Shown: positions 10,153-18,104 of the stretch, in pieces
Position numbering within the stretch: position 1 is the first letter of the stretch
Layout of the letters: each line of letters opens with the position of its first letter
Assembly: GCA_028687335.1 (NCBI GenBank)
Contig: JAQUAI010000001.1
Location: 62,001-126,000 of the forward strand
Length of the DNA stretch: 64,000 nucleotides
Origin: Gallionella sp.
GTDB lineage: Bacteria; Pseudomonadota; Gammaproteobacteria; Burkholderiales; Gallionellaceae
Reading direction: 5' to 3'
The notes under the pieces: model-generated
Database searches by the model: none
What the model was told of the DNA's origin: nothing
What the model saw: the letters and a program-made list of their open reading frames with translations, nothing else
Made by a program: the position numbers and the translations under genes

Positions 10153-10158
10153 ATTATA
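10153..10158 (-). promoter_or_regulatory. -10 box of tRNA-Leu
   Basis: TATAAT on the minus strand followed by a GC-rich discriminator, 11 bp before the mature 5' end. No clear -35 was found; it would lie in the end of acuI. Confidence 0.55.
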
Positions 10159-10173
10159 CCCGAGCAATCTAAC

Positions 10174-11199
10174 TCAGGAAGCGATTTCAACCACGGCGCG
10201 GCCACGTGCCTCGCCGCGCATCAGCGCCGCGCAGGCTTGCGGTAATTCGGCAAACGGAAGGCGGTGTGCGATCAGGGCGGTATCGATGCGCAAACCGGTT
10301 CTGAGTTCGGCTGTCGGGGACGTTGCCAGACGTTGCCACAGTTGTTGCCGCAGCGGCATCGTTGTCGCTGCCGAGTCCACACCGAGCAGTTTTACGCCGC
10401 GCAGGATGAAGGGAAATACCGTGGTGTGGAGCTCAACGCCGCCCGCGTTGCCAAAGCTGGCGATAGCACCATCCTGTTGCATGGTGCGTGCCAGCCAAGC
10501 GAGAGTGTCGCCGCCAACCGCATCTAGCGCGCCTGCCCATTGTGATTTTTCCAGTGGTTTAGTGCTGCTGAAATCGACCGCGCTGCGTGGCAAAACTTCG
10601 CTGGCACCGAGGCCGAGCAGATAGTCTTGTTCCTGCATTTTTCCGGTGAGCGCGACAACGTGATAGCCGAGTTGTGCCAACATGCGTATGGCCAAACTGC
10701 CCACGCCACCCGTGGCTCCCGTGACAATGACCTTGCCGCTTGCCGGAGTCAGTTCGTTTTGTTCAAGACGATGAATCGCCAGCGCCGCAGTAAAACCCGC
10801 CGTGCCCAATGCCATCGCGTCGAACAAAGACAAGCCCTGCGGCAGCGGGACGACCCAGTCGGCAGGAACGCGCACGTACTCGGCAAACCCGCCATCGTGC
10901 GCCACGCCCATGTCGTAGCCCGTGACTAGAACCTCGTCGCCCGCCTTGAAGCGTGCATCGGTCGAGCTTTCCACCACCCCCGCGACATCAATGCCGCCTA
11001 CGCAGGGAAAGCGACGAATAATTCTGCCCACGCCAGTAGCGGCAAGCGCATCTTTGTAGTTCACGCCGGAGTAGCAGGCGCGGATGACCACGTCACCAGC
11101 GGCGAGATCATCCAGTGTTAAATCAACAAAACGGCCCTGCGACTTACCGTTTTCTTCAAAAATGCGGTAAGCGGAAAAAGTGTTGGTGTTGTGCATCAT
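10174..11199 (-). CDS. acuI: Acrylyl-CoA reductase family quinone oxidoreductase (YhdH/AcuI)
   Basis: Zinc-free medium-chain dehydrogenase/reductase of 341 residues. The N-terminal GroES-like part contains NYKDALAATG and the VGGIDVAG segment typical of the YhdH/AcuI subgroup. The Rossmann fold carries VTGATGGVGS near 151-160 for NADPH. Known members reduce acryloyl-CoA to propionyl-CoA. Its ATG overlaps the hsdR stop as ATGA, after AGAGGG, so it looks translationally coupled to a restriction gene to which it has no obvious link. It may be the flanking gene into which the island was inserted. A second ATG one codon later is possible. Confidence 0.85.
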   Translation of the reverse strand: MMHNTNTFSAYRIFEENGKSQGRFVDLTLDDLAAGDVVIRACYSGVNYKDALAATGVGRIIRRFPCVGGIDVAGVVESSTDARFKAGDEVLVTGYDMGVAHDGGFAEYVRVPADWVVPLPQGLSLFDAMALGTAGFTAALAIHRLEQNELTPASGKVIVTGATGGVGSLAIRMLAQLGYHVVALTGKMQEQDYLLGLGASEVLPRSAVDFSSTKPLEKSQWAGALDAVGGDTLAWLARTMQQDGAIASFGNAGGVELHTTVFPFILRGVKLLGVDSAATTMPLRQQLWQRLATSPTAELRTGLRIDTALIAHRLPFAELPQACAALMRGEARGRAVVEIAS

Positions 11200-14100
11200 T
11201 GCCCTCTGATATTAGTTTCGCCACGTGCGCGTAGCGACTCGTAAAGTTGCGCTGGCCCTAGCAGAATGCCCTTCAACCCGCTACGCACTTTTTCCGAATC
11301 CAGCGCCTGCTTGCTCATTGTCGTATGTGCCGATAGGGCATCCATCACCGCGTTCATAATCTCCATAGCAAGGTCGGGCGAATTGGAGAATTGTTCCTTG
11401 GTGTTGTTGCTGGCTTGCTGCACCAGAATGTCAGACTCCAGCAGCTTGCCTTTCAGCACATGGTTCACATACACCAGCTTGTCTTCGTCACTCAGCTCGC
11501 CTTCGAACAGCGTATTCACCTTCTCGATGATTTCCGCGAGGAGTGCTTTTTCCTTTTCCTGCAACTGGCCGCTACCCGGATCAGTCAGCGGCGGCAGCGG
11601 CTCGCCCACCCCCAACGGCAAGGTTCGCTTGCCTTGATTCTTCAGCTTGTGGTGGGTCAGTACCACTCTGGATAGATCCACGCCTTCACGCTCGCGGCCA
11701 AATTCCAGCAGCGGCAGCAAGCGGCGGAAAAACATCGCGCGTTTCTCGATGGCTGTGTTGCCGTAATCGAATATTTGCGACAGGAATGCATACACGCGCA
11801 TGAAGGTGCCGAGGTCGCGCTTGAACAACTGCAGCGAATTCATTTCGTCCTGCGCATCTTGTGTAGCCTTGGCATCCTTCAACGCCTGCGCGTCCTGCCA
11901 TGCCTTGCGCGCCACGGCATAACGTTTCAGCAAGCGGTCGGCCACTGGCTCCAGCGCTGCATTCAATTCGTATTGCGCTGCATTCGGATTCATCTCCACC
12001 GTCACCACGCGCTCCACTTCGTTGTCGTCGTAATGCCCGGTCGCATCCAGCTTGGCGCGCAGGTCATACACCAGATTCGGATCGGTCACGCCTGCCAGTG
12101 TTGCCGTGGCGTAATAGGTCTTGAATGCTTCCAGCACCTCCTCCGCCACATTCACAAAATCGAGCACGTAGGTCGTATCCTTGCCCGGATAGGAACGATT
12201 CAGGCGCGACAGTGTTTGCACTGCCTGTATGCCCGCTAGCCGTTTATCCACATACATGCCGCACAGCAGCGGCTGGTCGAAACCAGTCTGGAATTTATTC
12301 GCCACCAGCAGGATTTGATATTCGTCGGTATTGAACGCCTCGCGCATGTCGCGTCCACGCAGGTTCGGATTCAGCGTCTTGCTGTTCTCGGTGAAAGGAT
12401 CGGTGCCTGATTCCTTGTCGTTCACTTCACCCGAGAAAGCCACCAGCGTGCCGATCTTGTAGTTCTGCGTCTTGATGTATTGATTGATGGCAAGTTGCCA
12501 GCGCACTGCTTCTTGTCTGCTGCCCACCACCACCATCGCCTTGGCGCGACCTTCCAGCAACGGCGACACATTCTCGCGGAAGTGTTCCACCACCACCTGC
12601 ACCTTCTGGCTGATGTTGTACGGATGCAGCCGCACCCAGCGCATGATGCCCTTCATCGCCGCGCTGCGTTCCACCTCCGTCTCGTCCCATTCCTGTCCAT
12701 CGCTGGCAAGTTTGAAAGCTAAGTCGTATGGCGTGTAGTTCTTCAGCACGTCGAGGATGAAACCTTCCTCGATGGCCTGACGCATGGAATACACATGAAA
12801 CGGTGCGGGGAGATTGTCAGGCCCGGCCGGCAACGCAGGATTTGGGCGACGCCCAAACAGTTCCAGCGTTTTGGATTTCGGCGTGGCGGTGAACGCCACA
12901 TAGGTGATGCCCGCATCGTTGGCGCGCGCCGCCATCTGCGCGGCCAGCAAATCTTCCGTACTCACCTCGCCGCCATCGGCCAGCTCCTGCAACTCCTCAA
13001 CAGAAAGCACCGCCTTCAAATTAGCCGCAGCCGAGCCAGTCTGCGAACTGTGCGCCTCGTCGGCGATCACTGCGAAACGCTTGCCCTCAGTCGCAGCCAG
13101 CTCCTGCACCGCCTTCAGCGCGAACGGGAAAGTCTGGATCGTGCACACCACAATCTTCTTGCCGCCGGAAAGCGCCTCGGCCAGCTCTTTGCTCTTGCTG
13201 GCACTCTCGCCCTTGATCGTCGCCACCACGCCCGAGGTGCGCTCGAAATCGAAAATCGCTTCCTGCAACTGTGCATCCAGCACATTGCGGTCGCTCACTA
13301 CCAGCACCGAATCAAACAGCTTTTTGTGCTGCGCATCGTGCAGGTCGGCAAGGAAGTGAGCCGACCACGCAATGGAATTGGTCTTGCCGGAACCGGCTGA
13401 ATGCTGGATCAGATACTTCTGCCCCGCGCCGTGCGTGGTTGTTGACGCTTCAGCGTCTTTACAACCACGGCCTACCCCTTGCGGGTGCTCGGCCAGCACA
13501 GTCGCCAGCAATTTGCGCGTCGCATCGAGCTGGTGATAACGCGGAAAGATGCTTGAGGTAATCTGCTTCTTGCTGTCACGCTTGGTCACGATGTAGCGGC
13601 CAATGATCTCCAGCCAGCTATCGCGCGCCCACACCTCTTCCCACAGGTAAGCCGTGCGGTGCCCGTTCGGATTCAGCGGATTCCCCGCCGCGCCATCGTC
13701 GCCCTTGTTGAACGGCAGGAAAGTAGTCGCCGCGCCCAGCAGGCGCGTGGTCATCATCGCCGCGCTGTTGCTCACCGCAAAATGCACCAGCGCCCCGCGC
13801 GGAAAATCCAGCAGTGGCTCGGCAGCGGGTTGTCCCTTCGGCCTTGGGTGGCGGTCGAAACGATATTGATCCACCGCGTCTTCCACCGACTGGGTGAAGT
13901 TCGATTTCAGCTCCACTGTTGAGACAGGAAGGCCATTCAGGAACAACACCAAATCAATGGCGTTTTCGTTATGCAGCGAATAACGCACCTGCCGCACCAC
14001 GCGCAAACGATTCGCCGCATACCGCGCCTGCAATTCAGGATTCATCGCCAGCGCGGGCTTGAACTGCGCCAGCGACAACGGCTGGCGTAAGCCCAGCAAT

Positions 14101-14378
14101 TCCACACCGTGGCGCAACACATCCAACGTGCCGCGATCATCCAGTTGCTTGCGGATGCGATCGAGCAAAACGGCTTCCGCCGCTGCGCCATTATTCTTGG
14201 TCAGCGTCTCCCATGCTTGCGGTTGCGTAGCCTGCACCCAGCCCAGCACATCGGCGGGGAATAAGGCGCGGGCGCGGTCGTAGCCGGTGTAATCGTTTTC
14301 GGCATGTAGCCAATCGTGCGCCGCAAGGTGCGCGCAGATGTCGTTTTCGAATTCGATTTCCTTATGCAAGCCTGTCAT
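11196..14378 (-). CDS. hsdR: Type I restriction enzyme, R subunit
   Basis: Motor and nuclease subunit of a type I R-M system, 1060 residues. The N-terminal PD-(D/E)XK nuclease is visible as AIDLVLF followed by VELK near residues 140-160. Two RecA-like helicase domains follow: Walker A SAGSGKT near 328-334, DEAH in IADEAHSSQ near 440, and a later VANKFQTGFDQP segment. A C-terminal helical part would bind HsdM/HsdS. Residues about 304-316 come from a short palindromic repeat that appears inserted in frame just before the helicase. The start is 9 bp after the small membrane-protein gene. The gene is intact, so restriction may be active. Confidence 0.95.
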   Translation of the reverse strand: MTGLHKEIEFENDICAHLAAHDWLHAENDYTGYDRARALFPADVLGWVQATQPQAWETLTKNNGAAAEAVLLDRIRKQLDDRGTLDVLRHGVELLGLRQPLSLAQFKPALAMNPELQARYAANRLRVVRQVRYSLHNENAIDLVLFLNGLPVSTVELKSNFTQSVEDAVDQYRFDRHPRPKGQPAAEPLLDFPRGALVHFAVSNSAAMMTTRLLGAATTFLPFNKGDDGAAGNPLNPNGHRTAYLWEEVWARDSWLEIIGRYIVTKRDSKKQITSSIFPRYHQLDATRKLLATVLAEHPQGVGRGCKDAEASTTTHGAGQKYLIQHSAGSGKTNSIAWSAHFLADLHDAQHKKLFDSVLVVSDRNVLDAQLQEAIFDFERTSGVVATIKGESASKSKELAEALSGGKKIVVCTIQTFPFALKAVQELAATEGKRFAVIADEAHSSQTGSAAANLKAVLSVEELQELADGGEVSTEDLLAAQMAARANDAGITYVAFTATPKSKTLELFGRRPNPALPAGPDNLPAPFHVYSMRQAIEEGFILDVLKNYTPYDLAFKLASDGQEWDETEVERSAAMKGIMRWVRLHPYNISQKVQVVVEHFRENVSPLLEGRAKAMVVVGSRQEAVRWQLAINQYIKTQNYKIGTLVAFSGEVNDKESGTDPFTENSKTLNPNLRGRDMREAFNTDEYQILLVANKFQTGFDQPLLCGMYVDKRLAGIQAVQTLSRLNRSYPGKDTTYVLDFVNVAEEVLEAFKTYYATATLAGVTDPNLVYDLRAKLDATGHYDDNEVERVVTVEMNPNAAQYELNAALEPVADRLLKRYAVARKAWQDAQALKDAKATQDAQDEMNSLQLFKRDLGTFMRVYAFLSQIFDYGNTAIEKRAMFFRRLLPLLEFGREREGVDLSRVVLTHHKLKNQGKRTLPLGVGEPLPPLTDPGSGQLQEKEKALLAEIIEKVNTLFEGELSDEDKLVYVNHVLKGKLLESDILVQQASNNTKEQFSNSPDLAMEIMNAVMDALSAHTTMSKQALDSEKVRSGLKGILLGPAQLYESLRARGETNIRGQ
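13434..13469. repeat. Nested palindrome inside hsdR
   Basis: Arms CGTGGTTGT (13434-13442) and ACAACCACG (13461-13469) enclose a second palindrome GACGCTTCAGCGTC (13444-13457). It is read in frame as part of the linker between the nuclease and helicase domains of HsdR. Its form resembles dispersed intergenic palindromes of the kind that can insert into coding sequence. Confidence 0.65.
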
Positions 14379-14387
14379 AGTTCACTT

Positions 14388-14753
14388 TCAATCAAAGAGA
14401 CGTGCCAACAATCTGGCCAGCCAACCGACGCCCCACAAATCGCGCCTGTCCATGCTGCGTGCAACATAGTAATTGCGCACCGCAAAGAACAACCCAACCA
14501 AACCTAACGTAATGCCGATCCATTGCAACCAGTGCATGCGCTTGCCAAACAACGCCTCCACCATCGGCTTGTACATATTGCCCTGTAGCTCATCCAGCTT
14601 CGATTGCAACCAAAAAGGCAACGCCCAATAAAACAGAATGAACAGCACCAAACCGAGTATCGCAGCACCCCACCAAGGCAGTGCATTGGCGATATCCACC
14701 GTATCGCGCACCACGCCGCCAGCCGCACTACGCCTGCGGTAGCGCCTCGCCAT
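14388..14753 (-). CDS. Small two-helix membrane protein in the R-M operon
   Basis: 121 residues with an arginine-rich N-terminus (MARRYRRR), one membrane helix at about 30-50 and another at about 78-97, then a basic/aromatic tail. I recognise no family. It lies between hsdS and hsdR. Its ATG overlaps the hsdS stop by 1 bp and hsdR starts 9 bp after its stop, so it is almost certainly co-expressed with the restriction genes. A membrane accessory role (anchoring, sensing, or a third defence component) is possible but not shown. Confidence 0.75.
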   Translation of the reverse strand: MARRYRRRSAAGGVVRDTVDIANALPWWGAAILGLVLFILFYWALPFWLQSKLDELQGNMYKPMVEALFGKRMHWLQWIGITLGLVGLFFAVRNYYVARSMDRRDLWGVGWLARLLARLFD

Positions 14754-16066
14754 CAGGCTGCCTGCCTCACATCAATCTTGCCCGTAACGGCGGCGGAAAT
14801 CAGCGCGCTGCGACGCTCTTGAAGTAGCGCGATGGCGCGGTTGGCTTCGGCGGTGAGGGTGTCGAATTTGGCGGTTTCGGTGTCGAGGTGGGCGGCGATG
14901 ATTTGCTGTTCTTCAAGTTGAGGAAACACACCGAACACTTTAAGCAAATTCTGAATAGAAAGTCTTGGCAAGCCAGCACCTTTAACAAAACCCTCCACCT
15001 GCTGAATTACAAGAAACGACCGGCATAAGTAATGAAGGAAAGTTGAGTCTAAAACTGCGCTGTCTGGTCGAATAATGATGAGTGAAGAGGCCACAACAAA
15101 TTCACGCTCCTCTTTCACAACTACCGTCCGGCCGATTGTTCCATCTTTGCTAAACAACACATCTCCACGAGTTGGTTGACATCCCGATCGCACAAGATAT
15201 TCATAGCTTGAAGGGGAAGTTTTCAAACAACTTTCGAAATCAATTCCAGAATCACTAACGTCTTTGGTTGAAACAAAATCATAGATTCCATCGTCGGTTT
15301 CTGGTGATATATGCGCTCCATCGGTAATGAGAAGCGTCATCCGCTTAATCGCGCACATCTCCCAATGCTCCGGCAACTCGCCCAGCCATTCGATGCCGGA
15401 GTCTTTCATCCTGGCGTTGGGGTTCAGACCCTTGGTGACGGCGTGCGAAATCACCGCCTGCCGCTTTTCCGCCAGCAGTTCCACCAACTGCTGCTGCTCG
15501 GCAATCAGTGCATCAATCTTCCCCGTCTCGCGGTCGAGAAAATTCAGAATGGCAATCTGCTCTTCCTTAGGCGGTATCCCTACACCAATACTTTTGAGAA
15601 TGTCCCAGTTGATTGCCGCACGGTGTTCGAGGATGCCATTCCCAAATGACTGAGCGAAAGTCTGGAATGCACGATTCTCAAATATCCTGAAGGCGTAACG
15701 CGATTCGATTCTATCCGGCCGAGGACGCAAAACGATATAAACCGGGCTACAAATTCCGTCGAGCGCCGACAAGCCATAAGAGCCGATGCCGTAATTCATG
15801 CTGTTGATAACAAAATCCCCCTTGGACACCAACTTGCATTTGGTTAAGTCTTCTGGCTTTTTGTTTCCAACGTCGCCTTTATCTGCATACGGGATGATTC
15901 CGACATTTGCCATCAATGAGAGATAGTCCTTATTCTTGCCGTCATCATTTTTTGCTGTTTGCTCATCCACAAAAGCGCGACAGGGCAACACATCCCAATG
16001 CCCCGGCACCTCGCCCAGCCACTCTACACCGCTGTCCTTGTATTCCGAATAACGCGGCAAGCTCAT
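14753..16066 (-). CDS. hsdS: Type I restriction enzyme, specificity subunit
   Basis: 437 residues with the usual two target-recognition domains. Each half starts with a GxEWLGE(V/L)PxHW segment (near residues 13 and 218) and ends in a conserved helical spacer containing EEQ (near 160-200 and 375-420). The pseudo-duplicated form and length fit one bipartite DNA recognition sequence; the sequence itself cannot be read from this. The ATG overlaps the rhuM stop by 4 bp (ATGA). It would assemble with HsdM, encoded 2.7 kb upstream, and HsdR. Confidence 0.95.
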   Translation of the reverse strand: MSLPRYSEYKDSGVEWLGEVPGHWDVLPCRAFVDEQTAKNDDGKNKDYLSLMANVGIIPYADKGDVGNKKPEDLTKCKLVSKGDFVINSMNYGIGSYGLSALDGICSPVYIVLRPRPDRIESRYAFRIFENRAFQTFAQSFGNGILEHRAAINWDILKSIGVGIPPKEEQIAILNFLDRETGKIDALIAEQQQLVELLAEKRQAVISHAVTKGLNPNARMKDSGIEWLGELPEHWEMCAIKRMTLLITDGAHISPETDDGIYDFVSTKDVSDSGIDFESCLKTSPSSYEYLVRSGCQPTRGDVLFSKDGTIGRTVVVKEEREFVVASSLIIIRPDSAVLDSTFLHYLCRSFLVIQQVEGFVKGAGLPRLSIQNLLKVFGVFPQLEEQQIIAAHLDTETAKFDTLTAEANRAIALLQERRSALISAAVTGKIDVRQAA

Positions 16067-17085
16067 TCTTTTTTACCTTCGATGCGTTTGATCTCGCGAT
16101 CAAAGTCGGACTCAAACAATCTGTCCTGCACGATGCGGTATTTCTCGAATTCGCTTTCCGCGAAGTCTTTGGCGATCTGCGCCGTGACTTTGCCGCTGTC
16201 TTGCAGAATTTCGCGTTCGGTGAACTCCAAAAATTTGTCCAAGCGGATTGCCCAGTCTTCCATAGTCATAGGGATTTTGCGCAACGCTCTTTCTTCAGCC
16301 AGTTCCAGATAGGCGTTGACGATGCGCCCCAGCGATTCCAGCTCTTCCTTGTTCAGGTAGTTTTTGGCGACGGCAACATCGGTCCTGAGTATCTTGCCGT
16401 GCGGGGCGTTTTCCCATGCGGTGAGGCCCATGTGCTCTTTGTTGCTGTCGGCCCGATTCACGACCAGCTCGGCAGCGGTGTGTCCGTGTATGGCGAAGTG
16501 CAGTTTGTTTTGCACTTTGGCAAAAAAGTCGCGAGTGGTGGGGGCATCTTTGTTGTAGTCCACGCTGGTGGCGTAGATGTCGGTGATCTTCTGGTAAAAC
16601 TTGCGCTCGCTGAGGCGGATTTCGCGAATTTCTGCCAGCAGCCGCTCGAAGTAGTCCTCGCCGAGAAATGCGCCATTCTCCATGCGTTTTTTGTCCAGCA
16701 CGTAGCCCTTGATGGCGAACTCGCGCAGCACTTGTGTGGCCCACTGGCGGAACTGGGTGGCGCGCACGGAGTTGACGCGATAGCCCACGGAGATGATGGC
16801 ATCGAGGTTGTAGAACTGGGTGTTGTAGTTTTTACCGTCTGCGGCAGTTGTCCGGAATTTCCGGATAACTGCCTCTTCCTGCAACTCTGCGCTGGCAAAC
16901 AGGTTGCCCAAATGTTCGCTGATGGTTCGCACATCCACGGCGAACAATGCGGCCATCAGCTTTTGCGTCAGCCAGACCGACTCATCCTCGTAGCGCGCCT
17001 CAATGCTCTGCTCGCCGCTTTGACCTGTGAAAATCAGGAACTCAGCAGTGCTATTGCGGATTTGAAGTTTCTTTTCTTTACTCAT
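16063..17085 (-). CDS. rhuM: RhuM-family protein
   Basis: 340 residues from the chosen ATG (MSKEKK). The N-terminal part resembles the RhuM/virulence-protein family: VWLTQKLMAALF, then YNLDAIISVGYRVNS and FRQWATQVLREFAIKGY. RhuM genes are often found inside type I R-M loci and have been proposed to act as accessory or toxin-like proteins; the biochemical role is unknown. The open frame extends 31 codons upstream, but those codons overlap the hsdR remnant, so the shorter start is preferred, although its ribosome-binding site is weak. It overlaps hsdS by 4 bp. Confidence 0.85.
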   Translation of the reverse strand: MSKEKKLQIRNSTAEFLIFTGQSGEQSIEARYEDESVWLTQKLMAALFAVDVRTISEHLGNLFASAELQEEAVIRKFRTTAADGKNYNTQFYNLDAIISVGYRVNSVRATQFRQWATQVLREFAIKGYVLDKKRMENGAFLGEDYFERLLAEIREIRLSERKFYQKITDIYATSVDYNKDAPTTRDFFAKVQNKLHFAIHGHTAAELVVNRADSNKEHMGLTAWENAPHGKILRTDVAVAKNYLNKEELESLGRIVNAYLELAEERALRKIPMTMEDWAIRLDKFLEFTEREILQDSGKVTAQIAKDFAESEFEKYRIVQDRLFESDFDREIKRIEGKKE

Positions 17086-17116
17086 AAAAAATATCCGGCT
17101 CAGGGAAAAGCTGCGT

Positions 17117-17239
17117 TCATTGGCAGCCTCCAATCCATACCATTTTGCTGACATCAACAAAATGGTTCTCCACCACACCCCAGCCTGCGGATTTCAGCAT
17201 GGGGGCAATATGTTCGGCGCGGGTTTCGGCTTCATTCAT
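17117..17239 (-). pseudogene. Remnant of another hsdR (N-terminus only)
   Basis: A 40-codon frame begins MNEAETRAEHIAPMLKSAGW, which matches the N-terminal pattern of the EcoEI-type HsdR/helicase family (RAE-x-I-x-P-x-L-x-x-AGW). It then loses similarity and stops. The complete hsdR at 11.2-14.4 kb begins quite differently, so this is not a duplicate of it. It suggests that an earlier restriction subunit stood here, just upstream of rhuM, and was deleted or replaced. It overlaps the extended upstream frame of rhuM. Confidence 0.6.
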
Positions 17240-17251
17240 AGAAAGTATGTG

Positions 17252-17575
17252 TCAGGCAAAACCAAGGAAAACCGCCAGCGCCCGATTTACCGCCAGCATT
17301 GTCTCGTCATCCAGGCGACCAATCACCGCGCCGATTTTTTCGCGCGCAATGGACTGCGGCTTATCCACCATCACCTGCGAAGGTTTGGACAGCCCGTTTA
17401 ACTCATTCGGATTTACGGCAATGCGAAACAGCGGCGCAACGCGCAACTCACTGGTCACAGGCAAGACGGTAATGGAAGGATGCATATCGAACAGATCGGA
17501 CTGAATAACCAATGCCGGGCGCGGCTTGCCCAGATCGCCCTGCAACGCCACCGTCACAAGGTCGCCGCGCCTCAT
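17252..17575 (-). CDS. MazF/PemK-family endoribonuclease toxin
   Basis: 107 residues with the PemK/MazF pattern: an N-terminal RRGDLVTV strand, KPRPALVIQSD, then TVLPVTSE, and IGRLDDETM at the C-terminal helix. Family members cut mRNA at short sequence motifs. Its ATG overlaps the stop of the antitoxin gene by 4 bp, the usual toxin-antitoxin arrangement with the antitoxin first. It appears full length. Confidence 0.92.
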   Translation of the reverse strand: MRRGDLVTVALQGDLGKPRPALVIQSDLFDMHPSITVLPVTSELRVAPLFRIAVNPNELNGLSKPSQVMVDKPQSIAREKIGAVIGRLDDETMLAVNRALAVFLGFA

Positions 17576-17784
17576 TGCCAGTCCGCGCGGTCGCCTGCCG
17601 CTTCAAGCCAATCAGCGATTTCTCGCTCATGCGCATCGCCTTGCAACGACAGCGACTGGCGGCGGCACTCCTCGGCAAAACCAGCACGCCGGGTATCCGG
17701 CACCCAGATCTGCACCGGGCGCAGACCGGACGCACGCAATGCGGCGCGATGCCGCTGAACCCGATCAGATGTACTTGTTCTCAT
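17572..17784 (-). CDS. MazE-like antitoxin (DUF3018 type)
   Basis: 70 residues. RVQRHRAALRASGLRPVQIW and VPDTRRAGFAEECRRQS are typical of the DUF3018 antitoxin group paired with MazF/PemK toxins. TTGGAGAAC precedes the ATG. Two near-identical 12-bp palindromes lie just upstream and are likely autoregulatory operators. It would bind and neutralise the downstream toxin and repress its own promoter. Confidence 0.87.
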   Translation of the reverse strand: MRTSTSDRVQRHRAALRASGLRPVQIWVPDTRRAGFAEECRRQSLSLQGDAHEREIADWLEAAGDRADWQ

Positions 17785-17807
17785 GGCTGTTCTCCAACAA
17801 TTGTATT

Positions 17808-17851
17808 GTTACATGTAACGCATGGTAGCCCGCTTTTATGTTACATGCAAC
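17808..17851. promoter_or_regulatory. Twin palindromic operators of the mazEF-like pair
   Basis: GTTACATGTAAC (17808-17819, perfect palindrome) and GTTACATGCAAC (17840-17851, one mismatch) lie 32 bp apart centre to centre, about three helical turns, immediately upstream of the antitoxin gene. Such paired sites are typical for antitoxin autoregulation. A TACAAT on the minus strand between the sites and the start could be the -10. Confidence 0.6.
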
Positions 17852-17873
17852 ACCTGAAAAAGCCGCCAAACGG

Positions 17874-18018
17874 GTGACAACTTGTCACGGGTTGCGATGT
17901 GTCGATGGCGCGGACATGCATAGAAAACGGGATTTTCTTATCACGTCGCAGGCGACATGTTCAAAGGTGGCGATTTCTTATCACATCCGAACCATATCGA
18001 TGACAAGCTCGATATGGT
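17874..18018. promoter_or_regulatory. Palindrome- and repeat-rich non-coding stretch
   Basis: The 320 bp between the antitoxin start and the truncated fic hold no gene that I can support. They contain a perfect 15-bp palindrome GTGACAACTTGTCAC (17874-17888), two degenerate ~35-bp copies spaced 40 bp (from about 17913 and 17953, both with GACATG then TTTCTTATCAC), and a perfect 10-bp inverted repeat ACCATATCGA/TCGATATGGT (17991-18018). This could be a regulatory region, a structured RNA, or debris of a deleted gene. Confidence 0.4.
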
Positions 18019-18061
18019 CTGCGCCCATCGTCAAAGTCACATCACCCCACTAAAAGCGGCA

Positions 18062-18092
18062 GTAGGGTGGGCACGTTGTTGTGCCCACGCGG
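18062..18092. repeat. REP-like palindrome
   Basis: GTAGGGTGGGCAC then a 6-nt loop and GTGCCCACGCGG: a perfect 8-bp stem (18067-18074/18081-18088). Sequences of this kind are common dispersed intergenic repeats in beta- and gammaproteobacteria. It ends 13 bp from the premature stop of fic and may mark the rearrangement that truncated that gene. Confidence 0.6.
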
Positions 18093-18104
18093 AAACAAAT
18101 GTCG

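Noticed and set aside
8782-11199. Displaced lpdA (E3) on the far side of the island.
   Set aside because: The genes there are acuI and a thiolase. No FAD/NAD dithiol motif GGxCxNxGCxPSK was seen in the window.
15907-17151. 414-codon plus-strand frame antisense to hsdS/rhuM.
   Set aside because: The minus strand carries clear HsdS and RhuM motifs. The plus frame has none.
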